A stretch of DNA of 64,000 nucleotides from Bacteroidales bacterium UBA6851 (GCA_002451795.1 DKDJ01000009.1:124001-188000); one strand, 5' to 3'; numbered from the stretch's first letter, positions 42,139 to 51,346 are shown. Numbers and translations: made by a program. The notes: generated by a model not told the origin, from the sequence alone.

Positions 42139-42575
42139 TGCTTGGTCTTGAGAACTGGGGACTCCTTGGACTTTTCCTCGGTAATCTTCTAGCCGCGACT
42201 GTAGTCCCTTTTAGTTCGGATGCTTTATATATAGCGGTACTTGCTGCCATGAAGCGCCCGGTAGAGTGCTTCGTGGTTGCTACCATTGGTAATTGGCTTG
42301 GCAGCGTGGTAACCTATTACATGGGAAGGCTTGGCAAGTGGGAGTGGATTGAGAAGTGGTTCAAGGTCAAGCGTGAGACTCTTCTTTCTCAAAAAGAAAA
42401 GGTAGATAAATACGGAGTGTGGCTCGCCCTTATAGCCTGGGTGCCTTTCATAGGTGATGTGCTCGTGATTGCGCTTGGGTTCTATCGTACCAGGCCGCTT
42501 CCGACTATTTTTCTGTTGCTTGTGGGAAAAGCTTTGAGATTCCTTGTGTGGACGCTTCTGCTTGGTGCGTTGTAG
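42138..42575 (+). CDS. YqaA-like small DedA/VTT-family membrane protein
   Basis: 145 aa with about four hydrophobic segments. NLLAATVVPFSSDALYIAVL, NWLGSVVTYYMGRLGK and LIAWVPFIGDVLVIALGF match the YqaA branch of the SNARE-associated/VTT family. Larger DedA members move undecaprenyl phosphate across the membrane; the role of this short branch is not established. It is coupled to lepA. Its end is 10 bp from the convergent yidD end. Confidence 0.78.
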   Translation: MLGLENWGLLGLFLGNLLAATVVPFSSDALYIAVLAAMKRPVECFVVATIGNWLGSVVTYYMGRLGKWEWIEKWFKVKRETLLSQKEKVDKYGVWLALIAWVPFIGDVLVIALGFYRTRPLPTIFLLLVGKALRFLVWTLLLGAL

Positions 42576-42585
42576 GGCTTTTCTG

Positions 42586-42870
42586 CTATGGGACAGGGTC
42601 ATATCCGCTTCCGCCCCACGGATGGCAGCGAAGAATTCGTTTCAAGCTGAGAAAGAATCCCTTGAAGGGACCATATTTGCGGAAAGCCTCTAGTGCATAT
42701 TGAGAGCAGGTAGGGGTAAAGCGGCAGGTAGGTGGCTTGAGCGGGGAGATGCAGATCTGGTAAAACCTAATGAGAAGTATAAAGGGGGCAGATAGCACTC
42801 TTTTGAATAGCCTACGAAGGCCATGATGCCCCGCAGTCTCTGCTTTTGTGATGCTGTGCCCTTGATTCAT
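42586..42870 (-). CDS. yidD: Membrane protein insertion efficiency factor YidD
   Basis: 94 aa from the ATG at 42870, which overlaps the rnpA stop as ATGA; a longer frame would run through rnpA. LIRFYQICISPLKPPTCRFTPTCSQYALEA and HPWGGSGYDPVP (quoted here by key parts CRFTPTCSQYA and HPWGGSGYDPVP) are the YidD signature. It helps YidC insert membrane proteins. The hemD-rnpA-yidD order is common in the phylum. Confidence 0.93.
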   Translation of the reverse strand: MNQGHSITKAETAGHHGLRRLFKRVLSAPFILLIRFYQICISPLKPPTCRFTPTCSQYALEAFRKYGPFKGFFLSLKRILRCHPWGGSGYDPVP

Positions 42871-43235
42871 TGCGGCTGGGAGTTGGCTTTTGATATCCGG
42901 GCGAGTATCGTATCTACTTCGGAGCAAATCACGCCGTAGTCTGCTATTTCCTTGTTGGAATATGAGAACATTACGTCCACTCCCATCGGTGCTATTTTGT
43001 GTGTACGGTACGCTTCGCGAATGCGTCTCTTCAGAAGATTTCTTTTGACGGCGCGTTTGAAATATTTTTTTGGAACTGATGCTATTATGCGGTTTAGCCC
43101 ATCTTCGCGGCTTTTCTTCCAGCAATAGCGGAAATGGGCGGTCGTTCCCCATCGTCCGTCATTGATGAGTGCGGAGACGGATATCTTCCCACACAGCCTC
43201 TCCTCTTTGGAGAAAGTGTTGGCGGGCTCGGACAT
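42867..43235 (-). CDS. rnpA: Ribonuclease P protein component
   Basis: 122 aa. The RNR motif region is clear (KRAVKRNLLKRRIREAYR), preceded by SVPKKYFKRA. The protein binds the RNase P RNA and improves pre-tRNA 5' processing. It is placed between hemD (1-bp gap) and yidD (4-nt overlap) rather than next to rpmH and dnaA. Confidence 0.92.
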   Translation of the reverse strand: MSEPANTFSKEERLCGKISVSALINDGRWGTTAHFRYCWKKSREDGLNRIIASVPKKYFKRAVKRNLLKRRIREAYRTHKIAPMGVDVMFSYSNKEIADYGVICSEVDTILARISKANSQPQ

Positions 43236-43236
43236 C

Positions 43237-43971
43237 TTATTTGGAATTGCTGAGGTACAGTTCGATGGCTTTACCGACTGATGGTGCTTCTGGGGTCGGT
43301 GCCTTGAATGCTATGTCTAGACCAGCATCTTCCATTGCCTTGACTATAGACTTGCCGAATGAAACGAATTTGATGTTCTCCTGCTGGAAATCCGGAAAAT
43401 TCTCCTTGAGTGAGACCACGTCAGAAGGGTTGTAGAGTACCACGATATCGAAGGAGTGAAGATCCAGAGAATGGAGATCCTGGGATACTCCTTTAACGAG
43501 GGTGCAGGTGGCGTAGTCAAGCTTCGCCTTATCAAAAAGAGTTGTCAGCGGCGTGATATTGGATCCTTGTGCGGAAGTGATGAGGAATTTCTCGCCTTTA
43601 TGCTTCTGGCTCACAAGACCTACAATGGATTCCGGGGTGCCAGTTCCGTAGAATATTTTACGCTTGCGGTATACAATGTGCTTCTGGAGATACATAGCCA
43701 CAGCTTCAGTGGAACAGAAATATTTCATCGTCTCTGGAACCTTGAACCGCATTTCTTCGCAGATCTTGAAATATGCGTCAATTGCAAGTCTTGAGGAGAA
43801 TACTACTGCTGTATAGTCAGGGAGATTGATTTTCTCTGCTCTGAATTCCTTGGCAGAAAGCGGCTCCATTATGAAAAAAGGATGAAACTCCACATCTGCG
43901 CCGAATTTGCTCTGGAGCGACTCATAAGAGGCGAGATTCGTCGGAGTCTGTTGTGATATGAGAATCTTCAT
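43237..43971 (-). CDS. hemD: Uroporphyrinogen-III synthase family protein
   Basis: 244 aa from the ATG at 43971; a TTG four codons upstream directly abuts the preceding gene. The two-domain HemD pattern is visible: KILISQQTPTN at the start, AVVFSSRLAIDAYF, then GEKFLITSAQGSN and FDIVVLYNPSDVVSL. HemD closes hydroxymethylbilane to uroporphyrinogen III. No other haem genes are nearby. The pairing with DUF4271 upstream is typical of the phylum. Confidence 0.8.
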   Translation of the reverse strand: MKILISQQTPTNLASYESLQSKFGADVEFHPFFIMEPLSAKEFRAEKINLPDYTAVVFSSRLAIDAYFKICEEMRFKVPETMKYFCSTEAVAMYLQKHIVYRKRKIFYGTGTPESIVGLVSQKHKGEKFLITSAQGSNITPLTTLFDKAKLDYATCTLVKGVSQDLHSLDLHSFDIVVLYNPSDVVSLKENFPDFQQENIKFVSFGKSIVKAMEDAGLDIAFKAPTPEAPSVGKAIELYLSNSK

Positions 43972-43983
43972 TTTAACCTTCAA

Positions 43984-44640
43984 TTACACTAAAGTGCTCA
44001 GCACCAAAACAGCAGCCGGCACGATTTCAAGGGTGCAAAGATACAAAAAAGTGTGCAATTTCGAACAGACGTTTCTTAAAAACTGCGTGGTCTTCACCAT
44101 GGAACATAGAAAGAATAGGGCAATTTCAGAATAAAATACAACTCTTGAAACGGAGCCGTCAGCCTTGAAGAATATAACCGCTCCTGTAGTGAGTATCATT
44201 ACGAAGCAGAGAAGGATGAAAAACGAGTATAAACTTCTTTTGGCTGCTATTGCGTTGTCTCTTCCGAGAAGTCTCGGAGAAATGGCCAGATTAAGGATCT
44301 GACGGAGTGATAAGTATGCTATGAGCGCTCCTGTGGTGGCTACTGCAGACCACTGGGGTGGAATGCTTCTGAAAAATGTTGGTTCGTATAGCGAGAATCT
44401 GTCCGCTATCAGGCAAAACGGAAGGATGCAGATGATGGCAATGCGGTTGCGGATGCGTGCAATGCTGACATTGTGCTCGAAGGTGGATATTCCTCGCGGT
44501 CTTCCCATGCTATATATCATGGGCGGCATGAGTTTGAAAAGATCTCCGAGGTATAGGAGAAATAGGATTACGGATGCAGTAGCGAGAATTTTGTTGGTCA
44601 AAATGTCTCCCCACATCGGCATAGATGTGGCGGTTTCCAT
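43984..44640 (-). CDS. DUF4271 family membrane protein
   Basis: 218 aa with about six hydrophobic segments; the C-terminal FLYLCTLEIVPAAVLV is the DUF4271 signature. Unknown function, consistently next to hemD in Bacteroidota. The start overlaps the stop of the SUI1 gene as TAATG. Confidence 0.8.
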   Translation of the reverse strand: METATSMPMWGDILTNKILATASVILFLLYLGDLFKLMPPMIYSMGRPRGISTFEHNVSIARIRNRIAIICILPFCLIADRFSLYEPTFFRSIPPQWSAVATTGALIAYLSLRQILNLAISPRLLGRDNAIAAKRSLYSFFILLCFVMILTTGAVIFFKADGSVSRVVFYSEIALFFLCSMVKTTQFLRNVCSKLHTFLYLCTLEIVPAAVLVLSTLV

Positions 44641-44978
44641 TAGTTTCCTCTTTTGGTGTTGTATCCCATGGAAGTAAGCAGTTCTGTGACTTTATCTCTG
44701 AGGTCACCTTGAATGGTGATCTCTCCGTCCTTGGCTGTTCCTCCGACTCCGCATTTCGTCTTGAGTGTCTTAGCAAGGGCGGAAAGGTCTTCGCTGCTCC
44801 CTACAAAACCTTCGACAAGGGTCACCTGCTTCCCGGCGCGTTGCCTGCGGTCTATCTTGACTATGAGCCTCTGACGCGAAGGAGGAAGCGTCGTTTCCTC
44901 GGTAACCTCTTCTGTCTGATATTTGAAATCGGGGTTTGTGGAATACACTACCCCAAGCCTTTTCTTCCAATCCATCAT
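44640..44978 (-). CDS. SUI1/YciH family translation factor
   Basis: 112 aa (111 if the second Met is used). The SUI1 fold is clear: LIVKIDRRQRAGKQVTLVEG, KTKCGVGGTAKDGEITIQGD, then the C-terminal LLTSMGYNTKRG. YciH is the bacterial relative of eIF1; it affects initiation fidelity in vitro but its cellular role is uncertain. First gene of the five-gene minus operon SUI1-DUF4271-hemD-rnpA-yidD. Confidence 0.88.
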   Translation of the reverse strand: MMDWKKRLGVVYSTNPDFKYQTEEVTEETTLPPSRQRLIVKIDRRQRAGKQVTLVEGFVGSSEDLSALAKTLKTKCGVGGTAKDGEITIQGDLRDKVTELLTSMGYNTKRGN

Positions 44979-44990
44979 TAAAGCATAATT

Positions 44991-45023
44991 TTTGCAAAGA
45001 TACGGATTTTGGATGTATCTTTG
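44991..45023 (+). promoter_or_regulatory. Promoter of the DUF2723 gene
   Basis: TTTG at 44991-44994, a 21-bp spacer and TATCTTTG at 45016-45023, a full consensus match 29 nt before the ATG. Confidence 0.75.
44995..45002 (-). promoter_or_regulatory. -7 box of the SUI1 operon
   Basis: TATCTTTG on the minus strand, directly abutting the -33 TTTG of the divergent DUF2723 promoter (together they form TTTGCAAAGATA). The leader would be about 12 nt. Confidence 0.5.
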
Positions 45024-45052
45024 TGTTTTGGCACTTACGAAAAGAGTACAAT

Positions 45053-48000
45053 ATGGATAATAAAAAATTCACGCTGTATCACAGACTTTGCGCTATGTTG
45101 GCCTTTGTGGTTTCAGCTGTGACCTATTTGTTGACAATCGAAGCGTCCGCATCGTTCTGGGACTGCGGGGAGTTTATCGCTTCGTCGTATAAACTGGAAG
45201 TTGGGCATCCTCCAGGAAACCCTATGTTCCAGTTGATTGCGCGTTTCTTTACGCTGTTTGGAGATAATATGCACGCGGCCGCTCTTATTAATTCAATGAG
45301 TGCGTTATGCTCCGCTTTGACTATTTTCTTCCTGTATTTGACAATCGTATGGTTTGCCAAGCGACTATTCAAGACTTCTGCTGACGGTACTTATACGGTA
45401 GGTCAGGCAGTGGCGATAATGGGCTCCGGACTAGTTGGAGCTCTTGCGTACTGCTTCTCGGATACATTCTGGTTCTCCGCCGTGGAGGCAGAGGTATATG
45501 CCATGTCTTCGCTTTTCACTGCTGTCGTGTTCTGGTGCATGACAGTGTGGTATGATAGAGCCGATAACCCGCATGCGGATAAATGGATAGTGTTTATCGC
45601 CTTTATTCTTGGACTTAGTATAGGTGTGCATCTGCTCAACCTGCTGATGGTGCCAGCATTGGTGTTCATGTTCTACTATCGCAGGAGGGAGGACAGACCG
45701 TTTACTTTCTGGGAGTTGTGCAAGATTTTCCTGGTGGGCGTTGCTCTGCTTGCCTTGATTTTCTTCGTGATAATCCCATATCTTCCGAAGCTTGCAGCTT
45801 ATTTTGATCTGTTCTTTGTGAATGTCCTTGGTTTTCCATATAATAGTGGAGCAGTGTTCTTCATGGTCCTCTTCCTCGGACTCTGTTTCTGGGGACTGTT
45901 TGTTTCTCTGAAGAAAGGAAAAGCAGTGCTGAATACGGCGCTTCTTTGCCTTACCACTATTGTGATCGGATTCTCCGTGTTCAGCGTAGATATCATCCGC
46001 TCGTGCGCCAAGACACCGACCAACGAATATCAGCCCGATAATCCTTTTACCCTTGTGAGGTATCTCTCCAGAGAGCAGTACGGCTCCACGCCTCTTCTGT
46101 ATGGACAATATTTTGATGCTCCTTATGAGCTGGAGACCAAGCAGTATTGGGCACCACTTGATGGAAAGTACAAGAAGGTAGACTCTCCAGTGGATGCCAA
46201 GTTCCTTCCAGAGGGTAAGATGCTTTTCCCGAGGATGTGGGCTTCAAGTCCTGACGGTCGCTATGAGGAATTCTACGAGTCATATATGGACGGGAAAGGT
46301 ACTAAGGTCTCTGGGTCTACTCATAAGAAACCTACGATGGGTACCAATCTGCGGTTCTTCTTTGACTATCAGCTCGGCTGGATGTATTGGCGTTACTTCA
46401 TGTGGAATTTTGTCGGAAGACAGAATCAGATATATTCTCCTACCCCAGGTAATGTCTTCCATGGCAACTGGGAGAGCGGCATAAAGTTTATTGATAATTT
46501 TAGGCTCGGTGACCAAAGCGATGCTCCCGCTGTCCTTGCGCAGGATAAGGGGAAAAACCACTATTTCTTCCTGCCTCTTTTGCTTGGACTTCTTGGCCTT
46601 TTCTTCCAATATGATAGGGATAAACGTGGGACATGGCTCAATTTCCTAATGTTCTTCATGACAGGCATTGCCATCGTGCTTTACCTCAACCAGCCTCCTT
46701 ATCAGGTTCGAGAGCGTGACTATGCTTATGCTGGCTCCTTCTATTTCTTTAGTGTGTGGATAGGACTTGGAGTGGCTTTCTTGTTCTCGCTGATCGATAG
46801 ACTCACTAAGGGACGTGCACAGGTGCTGACGGCTTGTGCCACTTCACTTCTTTGTCTTGGGGTTCCTACTCTCATGGGTGCTCAGAATTGGGATGACCAC
46901 GACCGATCAAATAGGACCACTGCAGTGGAGATGGCTTATAACTACCTCGAGTCTGTGGGCCGGAATGGTATTCTTATCACTCATGGCGATAATGATACTT
47001 TCCCTACATGGTATGCGCAGGAGGTAGAGAATGTTCGTCCAGATGTTAGGATAGCCAATACGTCCTTGCTTGGTACTGACTGGCATATAGACCAGATGAA
47101 ATGGGCTGTTAACGAGTCTGCACCTCTGCCTCTCGGCGTTGGACAGGATCAATATCTCTATGGAACCAATGAGATGATTCCTATCTTCGATGTGCGAGAA
47201 GAAGTGATGGATATTAGGGATGTTATGACTCTCTTTAAGCATCCTCAGGTTAAGGCGCCGATGACAAGCGGTCGAAAAGTGGATTACATTGCTTCTAGAA
47301 AGATTTCGGTTCCAGTCAATAAGGAGAATGTCATCAAGAGCGGAATCTTGTCTGCTGAATTTGCCGATCAGATTCCTGACTCAATAGTGCTGAATATTTC
47401 CAAGGATAAGGATTATATTACCAAGCCGGAACTCTTCTTGCTTGATCTTCTCTCTAATTATCAGTGGGATCGTCCAATTAACGTGCTCAGTATGGGTGGC
47501 GACCTGAATATAGGCATCAAAGAGTACCTTGAGTATCAGGGATTCTCATATAAGATAGTTCCTATTAAAAATAAGACTACCAGTACCGCAGCCGGATTTA
47601 TAGAGCCGGACAAACTTTATGAATTGATGACAAGTACATTCCATTGGGATGCTGTCAGCGCCGATAATTACTTTGTTGACTATCAGAACTATTACACTTT
47701 CCTTGGAGTCTTGTCATATAGGAATATGTTTGTATGCGCTGCTGAAGCTTTTATGAAGGCCGGCCAGAATGATAGGGCAGTGGAAATGCTTGATAAGTGC
47801 GGCGAAGTTATGCATCGATATCCTATTGAGACCATTCCTATTGGATTCCCTGGCAATGACTATATGGTCATAGAGATGGTGAAGGATTATTATCAACTCG
47901 GACTTCCTCAGAAGGCGCGTCAGTTGGCTGACGAGTTCTCAGGCGAACTCCTTCATACGGCATCCTTCTACTTCGATTTCTATGATTGGGGACGCGATGA

Positions 48001-48118
48001 GTTTGAGACTGCCGGTTATTATATCTATGCCCTTGCAGATGAGTTGAAAAGAGGAGGAGATGCGGATATGGCTTCGACTCTGACGAAGAAGTTCAGTGGA
48101 ATGATTGGTGCCGAATAG
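45053..48118 (+). CDS. DUF2723 large membrane protein (GT117-like glycosyltransferase candidate)
   Basis: 1021 aa from the ATG at 45053 (MDNKKFTLYHRLC), placed after the promoter. The DUF2723 signature EASASFWDCGEFIASS and GHPPGNPMFQL lies at residues about 26-60, followed by about ten membrane segments and a long soluble C-terminal part with RERDYAYAGSFYFFS and THGDNDTFPTWYAQE. DUF2723 is shared with eukaryotic TMEM260, a protein O-mannosyltransferase, so a lipid-sugar-dependent protein glycosyltransferase is a reasonable inference; the bacterial substrate is unknown. Monocistronic. Confidence 0.85.
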   Translation: MDNKKFTLYHRLCAMLAFVVSAVTYLLTIEASASFWDCGEFIASSYKLEVGHPPGNPMFQLIARFFTLFGDNMHAAALINSMSALCSALTIFFLYLTIVWFAKRLFKTSADGTYTVGQAVAIMGSGLVGALAYCFSDTFWFSAVEAEVYAMSSLFTAVVFWCMTVWYDRADNPHADKWIVFIAFILGLSIGVHLLNLLMVPALVFMFYYRRREDRPFTFWELCKIFLVGVALLALIFFVIIPYLPKLAAYFDLFFVNVLGFPYNSGAVFFMVLFLGLCFWGLFVSLKKGKAVLNTALLCLTTIVIGFSVFSVDIIRSCAKTPTNEYQPDNPFTLVRYLSREQYGSTPLLYGQYFDAPYELETKQYWAPLDGKYKKVDSPVDAKFLPEGKMLFPRMWASSPDGRYEEFYESYMDGKGTKVSGSTHKKPTMGTNLRFFFDYQLGWMYWRYFMWNFVGRQNQIYSPTPGNVFHGNWESGIKFIDNFRLGDQSDAPAVLAQDKGKNHYFFLPLLLGLLGLFFQYDRDKRGTWLNFLMFFMTGIAIVLYLNQPPYQVRERDYAYAGSFYFFSVWIGLGVAFLFSLIDRLTKGRAQVLTACATSLLCLGVPTLMGAQNWDDHDRSNRTTAVEMAYNYLESVGRNGILITHGDNDTFPTWYAQEVENVRPDVRIANTSLLGTDWHIDQMKWAVNESAPLPLGVGQDQYLYGTNEMIPIFDVREEVMDIRDVMTLFKHPQVKAPMTSGRKVDYIASRKISVPVNKENVIKSGILSAEFADQIPDSIVLNISKDKDYITKPELFLLDLLSNYQWDRPINVLSMGGDLNIGIKEYLEYQGFSYKIVPIKNKTTSTAAGFIEPDKLYELMTSTFHWDAVSADNYFVDYQNYYTFLGVLSYRNMFVCAAEAFMKAGQNDRAVEMLDKCGEVMHRYPIETIPIGFPGNDYMVIEMVKDYYQLGLPQKARQLADEFSGELLHTASFYFDFYDWGRDEFETAGYYIYALADELKRGGDADMASTLTKKFSGMIGAE

Positions 48119-48131
48119 GCTGAAAACAAAT

Positions 48132-48175
48132 AAAAATCAGGCTGGTCCTTTGTGAAGAGGGTCAGCCTGATTTTT
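48132..48175. terminator. Bidirectional terminator between DUF2723 and pgk
   Basis: A 13-bp perfect stem (AAAAATCAGGCTG with its complement) extended by wobble pairs to a 6-nt loop; T runs on both strands in the convergent gap. Confidence 0.9.
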
Positions 48176-48191
48176 GTATTGTGCTTTCCGA

Positions 48192-49445
48192 TTATTCGCG
48201 GATAGCGGCGATGCCAGGAAGTTCCTTTCCTTCAAGAGCCTCAAGCATAGCGCCACCACCGGTGGATACGTAACTTACTTTGTTGGCATATCCCATCTGG
48301 GTAACTGCTGCTACTGAATCTCCTCCGCCGACAAGTGTGTATGCTCCGGCTGCGGTAGCTTCTGCAAGATCTTCAGCAATCTGGAGGGTTCCCTTAGCGA
48401 ATGTAGGCATTTCGAATACGCCTACAGGACCATTCCAAAGGATAGTCTTGGAGCTGAGAATAACTTTCTTCCATGTGGCAAGTGAGCCTGCGCCAGCGTC
48501 CATTCCTTCCCATCCGTCAGGGATATCGTGAGATGGAACTGACTTGGTGTTGGCCTCATTGCTGAAGTCATCAGCAACTACGGTCTCGGTGGAGAGGTAG
48601 ATGTTGACGCCTTTCTCCTTTGCCTTTGCGAGGATTTCGAGGGCCTGAGGGATGAGTTCGTCTTCGTGAAGAGACTTGCCGATCTTTCCGCCCTGTGCCT
48701 TGATGAAGGTGTAGCCCATACCGCCACCGATGATGAGGTTGTCTACCTTGTCAAGGAGATTCTCAAGAACTGCGAGCTTTGAAGATACCTTTGAACCTCC
48801 GATAATGGCGGTGAAAGGACGCTGAGCATTTTTGAGTACATTGTCAATGGCCTTGATTTCTCCCTCCATGAGGTATCCGAACATCTTGTCGTTAGGGAAG
48901 TACTTGGCGATGAGTGCGGTTGAAGCATGCGCACGGTGTGCGGTTCCGAAAGCGTCGTTGATATAACAATCAGCGTATGATGCGAGTGTCTTGACGAATT
49001 CTTTCTGGCTTTCCTTTACGGCAGCCTTTGCTGCCTTCTTCTCGTCATCGCTTGCATCCTCTGCAAGTCCACGAGGCTTTCCTTCCTCTTCTGCGTAGAA
49101 ACGGAGGTTTTCAAGAAGAAGAGCCTCTCCTGGCTTAAGAGCAGCCACCTCTGCCTGTGCCTTCATGCAGTCCGGTGCGAATTTTACAGGGACTCCAAGA
49201 CACTCTGAGACGTGCGCTACAATATGCCTAAGAGAAAACTTGTCGGTAACTCCTTTCGGACGGCCGAGGTGAGACATGATAATAAGAGAACCGCCTCCTG
49301 CAAGTACCTTTTTGAGAGTAGGGATAGCTGCACGGATGCGGGTGTCATCGGTGATTTCGAAATTCTCGTTAAGAGGAACGTTGAAATCCACACGAACGAT
49401 GGCTTTTTTGCCAGCGAAATCGTAAGAGTCAATGTGTTGCTGCAT
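48192..49445 (-). CDS. pgk: Phosphoglycerate kinase
   Basis: 417 aa. Substrate motifs RVDFNVPLNE near residue 20 and SHLGRPKG near 60; nucleotide-site segments IIGGSKVSSKL, GGGMGYTFIKAQG and the C-terminal VGGGDSVAAVTQMG and STGGGAMLEALEGKELPG. It makes ATP from 1,3-bisphosphoglycerate in glycolysis. It is alone on the minus strand. Confidence 0.97.
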   Translation of the reverse strand: MQQHIDSYDFAGKKAIVRVDFNVPLNENFEITDDTRIRAAIPTLKKVLAGGGSLIIMSHLGRPKGVTDKFSLRHIVAHVSECLGVPVKFAPDCMKAQAEVAALKPGEALLLENLRFYAEEEGKPRGLAEDASDDEKKAAKAAVKESQKEFVKTLASYADCYINDAFGTAHRAHASTALIAKYFPNDKMFGYLMEGEIKAIDNVLKNAQRPFTAIIGGSKVSSKLAVLENLLDKVDNLIIGGGMGYTFIKAQGGKIGKSLHEDELIPQALEILAKAKEKGVNIYLSTETVVADDFSNEANTKSVPSHDIPDGWEGMDAGAGSLATWKKVILSSKTILWNGPVGVFEMPTFAKGTLQIAEDLAEATAAGAYTLVGGGDSVAAVTQMGYANKVSYVSTGGGAMLEALEGKELPGIAAIRE

Positions 49446-49478
49446 AATAATATAGCGTAATTATTGTTTTCTGAAGTG

Positions 49479-49486
49479 CAAATTTA
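49479..49486 (-). promoter_or_regulatory. -7 box of pgk
   Basis: TAAATTTG on the minus strand, 33 nt before the pgk ATG; -33 element not clear. Confidence 0.5.
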
Positions 49487-49499
49487 GCAATTTTATCAA

Positions 49500-49507
49500 T
49501 ATCTTTG
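49500..49507 (+). promoter_or_regulatory. -7 box of the methyltransferase-lgt operon
   Basis: TATCTTTG, 21 nt before the ATG at 49529; divergent from the pgk box 13 bp away. No clear -33. Confidence 0.5.
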
Positions 49508-49528
49508 TATTCTAATGACAAAATCGTT

Positions 49529-50446
49529 ATGACGGAATATCCGGGTAAGACATGGAAAGATTACGAGCTTATCGACTCGGGAAATGGGGAGAAGCTTGAA
49601 AGATTTGGTTCTTATTGCATTATAAGACCTGAGCCTAAGGCATTGTGGGATAGAAGTATGAGTCTGGCAGAATGGAACCGTATCGCTCACACAAAGTTTC
49701 GTCCCGGGGCTGGATTTGCAAGAGCCGGAAAGGAAGATAGTGGTACATGGGAGCGTCTCAGGCGAACGGATGATCAGTGGTATATTGCATATCCTGGGGA
49801 GTCTGAAGGACTTTGTTTTTCGCTTAGACTCGGACTTACGTCATTTAAGCACGTGGGGGTGTTCCCGGAGCAGGCTCCAAACTGGGAGTATATCTATCGC
49901 AGTGTTTCTGGTATTAAGGAAGCATTGGGACGAGCTCCAAAGGTTCTGAATCTTTTTGCCTACACTGGGGCTGCTTCATTGGCCGCAAAGAAAGCAGGTG
50001 CGGATGTAACACATCTTGATTCTGTCCGTCAGGTCGTTACATGGGCACGGGGCAATATGGAGAAATCTGGGCTTGATGGCATAAGGTGGATAGTGGAAGA
50101 TGCCATGAAGTTCGCTATGCGAGAGCAGCGTCGTGGCAATCTTTATGATGGAATCATCATGGACCCTCCCGCTTATGGTCATGGCCCTGATGGAGAGAAA
50201 TGGAAGCTTGACGAGTGTCTTTTTGATATGATGAAGACCGTTTCTGCAATTCTTTCTCCAAAGAATAGTTTCCTTGTGCTTAATCTGTACTCAAACGGAT
50301 TCTCGCCGCTGCTCGGTGAGACAGTGCTTCGTCAGGCGTTCGGACTGGGTGATAGCGGATATCAGATGCAGTCAGGGGAGTTGGCTCTTCGTGACAGATT
50401 TGGAAAAGTGCTTCCTTTATCTATTGTGATAAGATTGAAAAGATAA
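49529..50446 (+). CDS. Class I SAM-dependent methyltransferase, RlmI-like (COG1092)
   Basis: 305 aa from the ATG at 49529; an upstream TTG at 49505 lies inside the promoter box. The SAM-binding motif is VLNLFAYTGAASLAAKKAGA (about residues 142-161), followed by VTHLDSVRQVVTWA, and the catalytic motif IV IMDPPAYGHG near 215. The fold matches the catalytic part of RlmI-type 23S rRNA cytosine methyltransferases but lacks their N-terminal PUA domain. The RNA target is inferred. lgt follows after 6 nt. Confidence 0.78.
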   Translation: MTEYPGKTWKDYELIDSGNGEKLERFGSYCIIRPEPKALWDRSMSLAEWNRIAHTKFRPGAGFARAGKEDSGTWERLRRTDDQWYIAYPGESEGLCFSLRLGLTSFKHVGVFPEQAPNWEYIYRSVSGIKEALGRAPKVLNLFAYTGAASLAAKKAGADVTHLDSVRQVVTWARGNMEKSGLDGIRWIVEDAMKFAMREQRRGNLYDGIIMDPPAYGHGPDGEKWKLDECLFDMMKTVSAILSPKNSFLVLNLYSNGFSPLLGETVLRQAFGLGDSGYQMQSGELALRDRFGKVLPLSIVIRLKR

Positions 50447-50452
50447 CAAGAT

Positions 50453-51346
50453 ATGTTTAATCTGTTTTTTGTTCATTGGCATGTCGATCCAGTGCTGTTC
50501 CATATCGGTGGGCTTCAGATTCGTTGGTATGGGCTGCTTTTCGCTTCTGGGTTTGTGATAGGCTGGTACCTATTTAAGTGGTTCTTTAAAAGGGAAAAGG
50601 CTGACGAGAGGCTTATGGATCCATTGTTTGTGTCTGTGCTTCTTGCTACGATTGTCGGTGCGAGACTCGGGCATTGTATCTTCTATCAGCCAGACTATTA
50701 TTTCGGCTCCTGGAGTGGCTTCCTGGAAATATTCATGCCTTGGAAAGGCGGGCTTGCAAGCCATGGCGGTGCGATTGCTCTGCTGCTTGCGGTGTGGTGG
50801 TTTTCTGCTAAGTATGGGAAAAAGGAGGGGATTGACTTCCTGTGGGTTATCGATCGTCTGTGTATTGCTGTTGCGTTTGCTGGCTGTATGATCAGGCTTG
50901 GTAATCTCTTCAATTCCGAGATTTATGGCGATGAGACGTCCCTGCCTTGGGGTTTTATCTTTGACTTGAGAGGAGAGACAGTGCCGAAGCACCCGACTCA
51001 GCTATATGAAGCATTCTCGTACCTCATACTTGGTATAATTATGGTCCTGATATACCGCTACAAGGCAGACAGGGTGTATAGGGGATTCTTTTTCGGCTTT
51101 TTCCTTCTCGGATGTTTTGGAATGAGATTTCTCATAGAATTTATCAAGGAGCCACAGGTCGGCTTTGAAGAGTCTATGGTGTTGGATATGGGACAGTTAC
51201 TCTCTATTCCATTTATCGTTGCTGGCGTCGTTATGCTTGTCATGTCGTATGTCAGAAAGTCACCAGACTTACTCGTAAAGCCTGACAATGCAGTAAGGAA
51301 ACCATCCAAGAAAGACGATGCACCAGTGGCGCATTCTAAATTTTAG
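50453..51346 (+). CDS. lgt: Prolipoprotein diacylglyceryl transferase
   Basis: 297 aa with seven membrane segments. The Lgt signature GGLASHGGAI (near 100-109), GARLGHCIFY, MIRLGNLFNSEIYG and HPTQLYEA are all present. Lgt moves diacylglycerol to the lipobox cysteine, the first step in maturing the many lipoproteins of this organism. A basic 25-residue C-terminal tail (RKPSKKDDAPVAHSKF) extends past the last helix. Confidence 0.95.
   Translation: MFNLFFVHWHVDPVLFHIGGLQIRWYGLLFASGFVIGWYLFKWFFKREKADERLMDPLFVSVLLATIVGARLGHCIFYQPDYYFGSWSGFLEIFMPWKGGLASHGGAIALLLAVWWFSAKYGKKEGIDFLWVIDRLCIAVAFAGCMIRLGNLFNSEIYGDETSLPWGFIFDLRGETVPKHPTQLYEAFSYLILGIIMVLIYRYKADRVYRGFFFGFFLLGCFGMRFLIEFIKEPQVGFEESMVLDMGQLLSIPFIVAGVVMLVMSYVRKSPDLLVKPDNAVRKPSKKDDAPVAHSKF

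Noticed and set aside
42871..43152. Long upstream extension of the yidD frame (to 188 codons)
   Set aside because: The extra part runs through rnpA in another frame, and the ATG at 42870 overlaps the rnpA stop in a typical ATGA junction.
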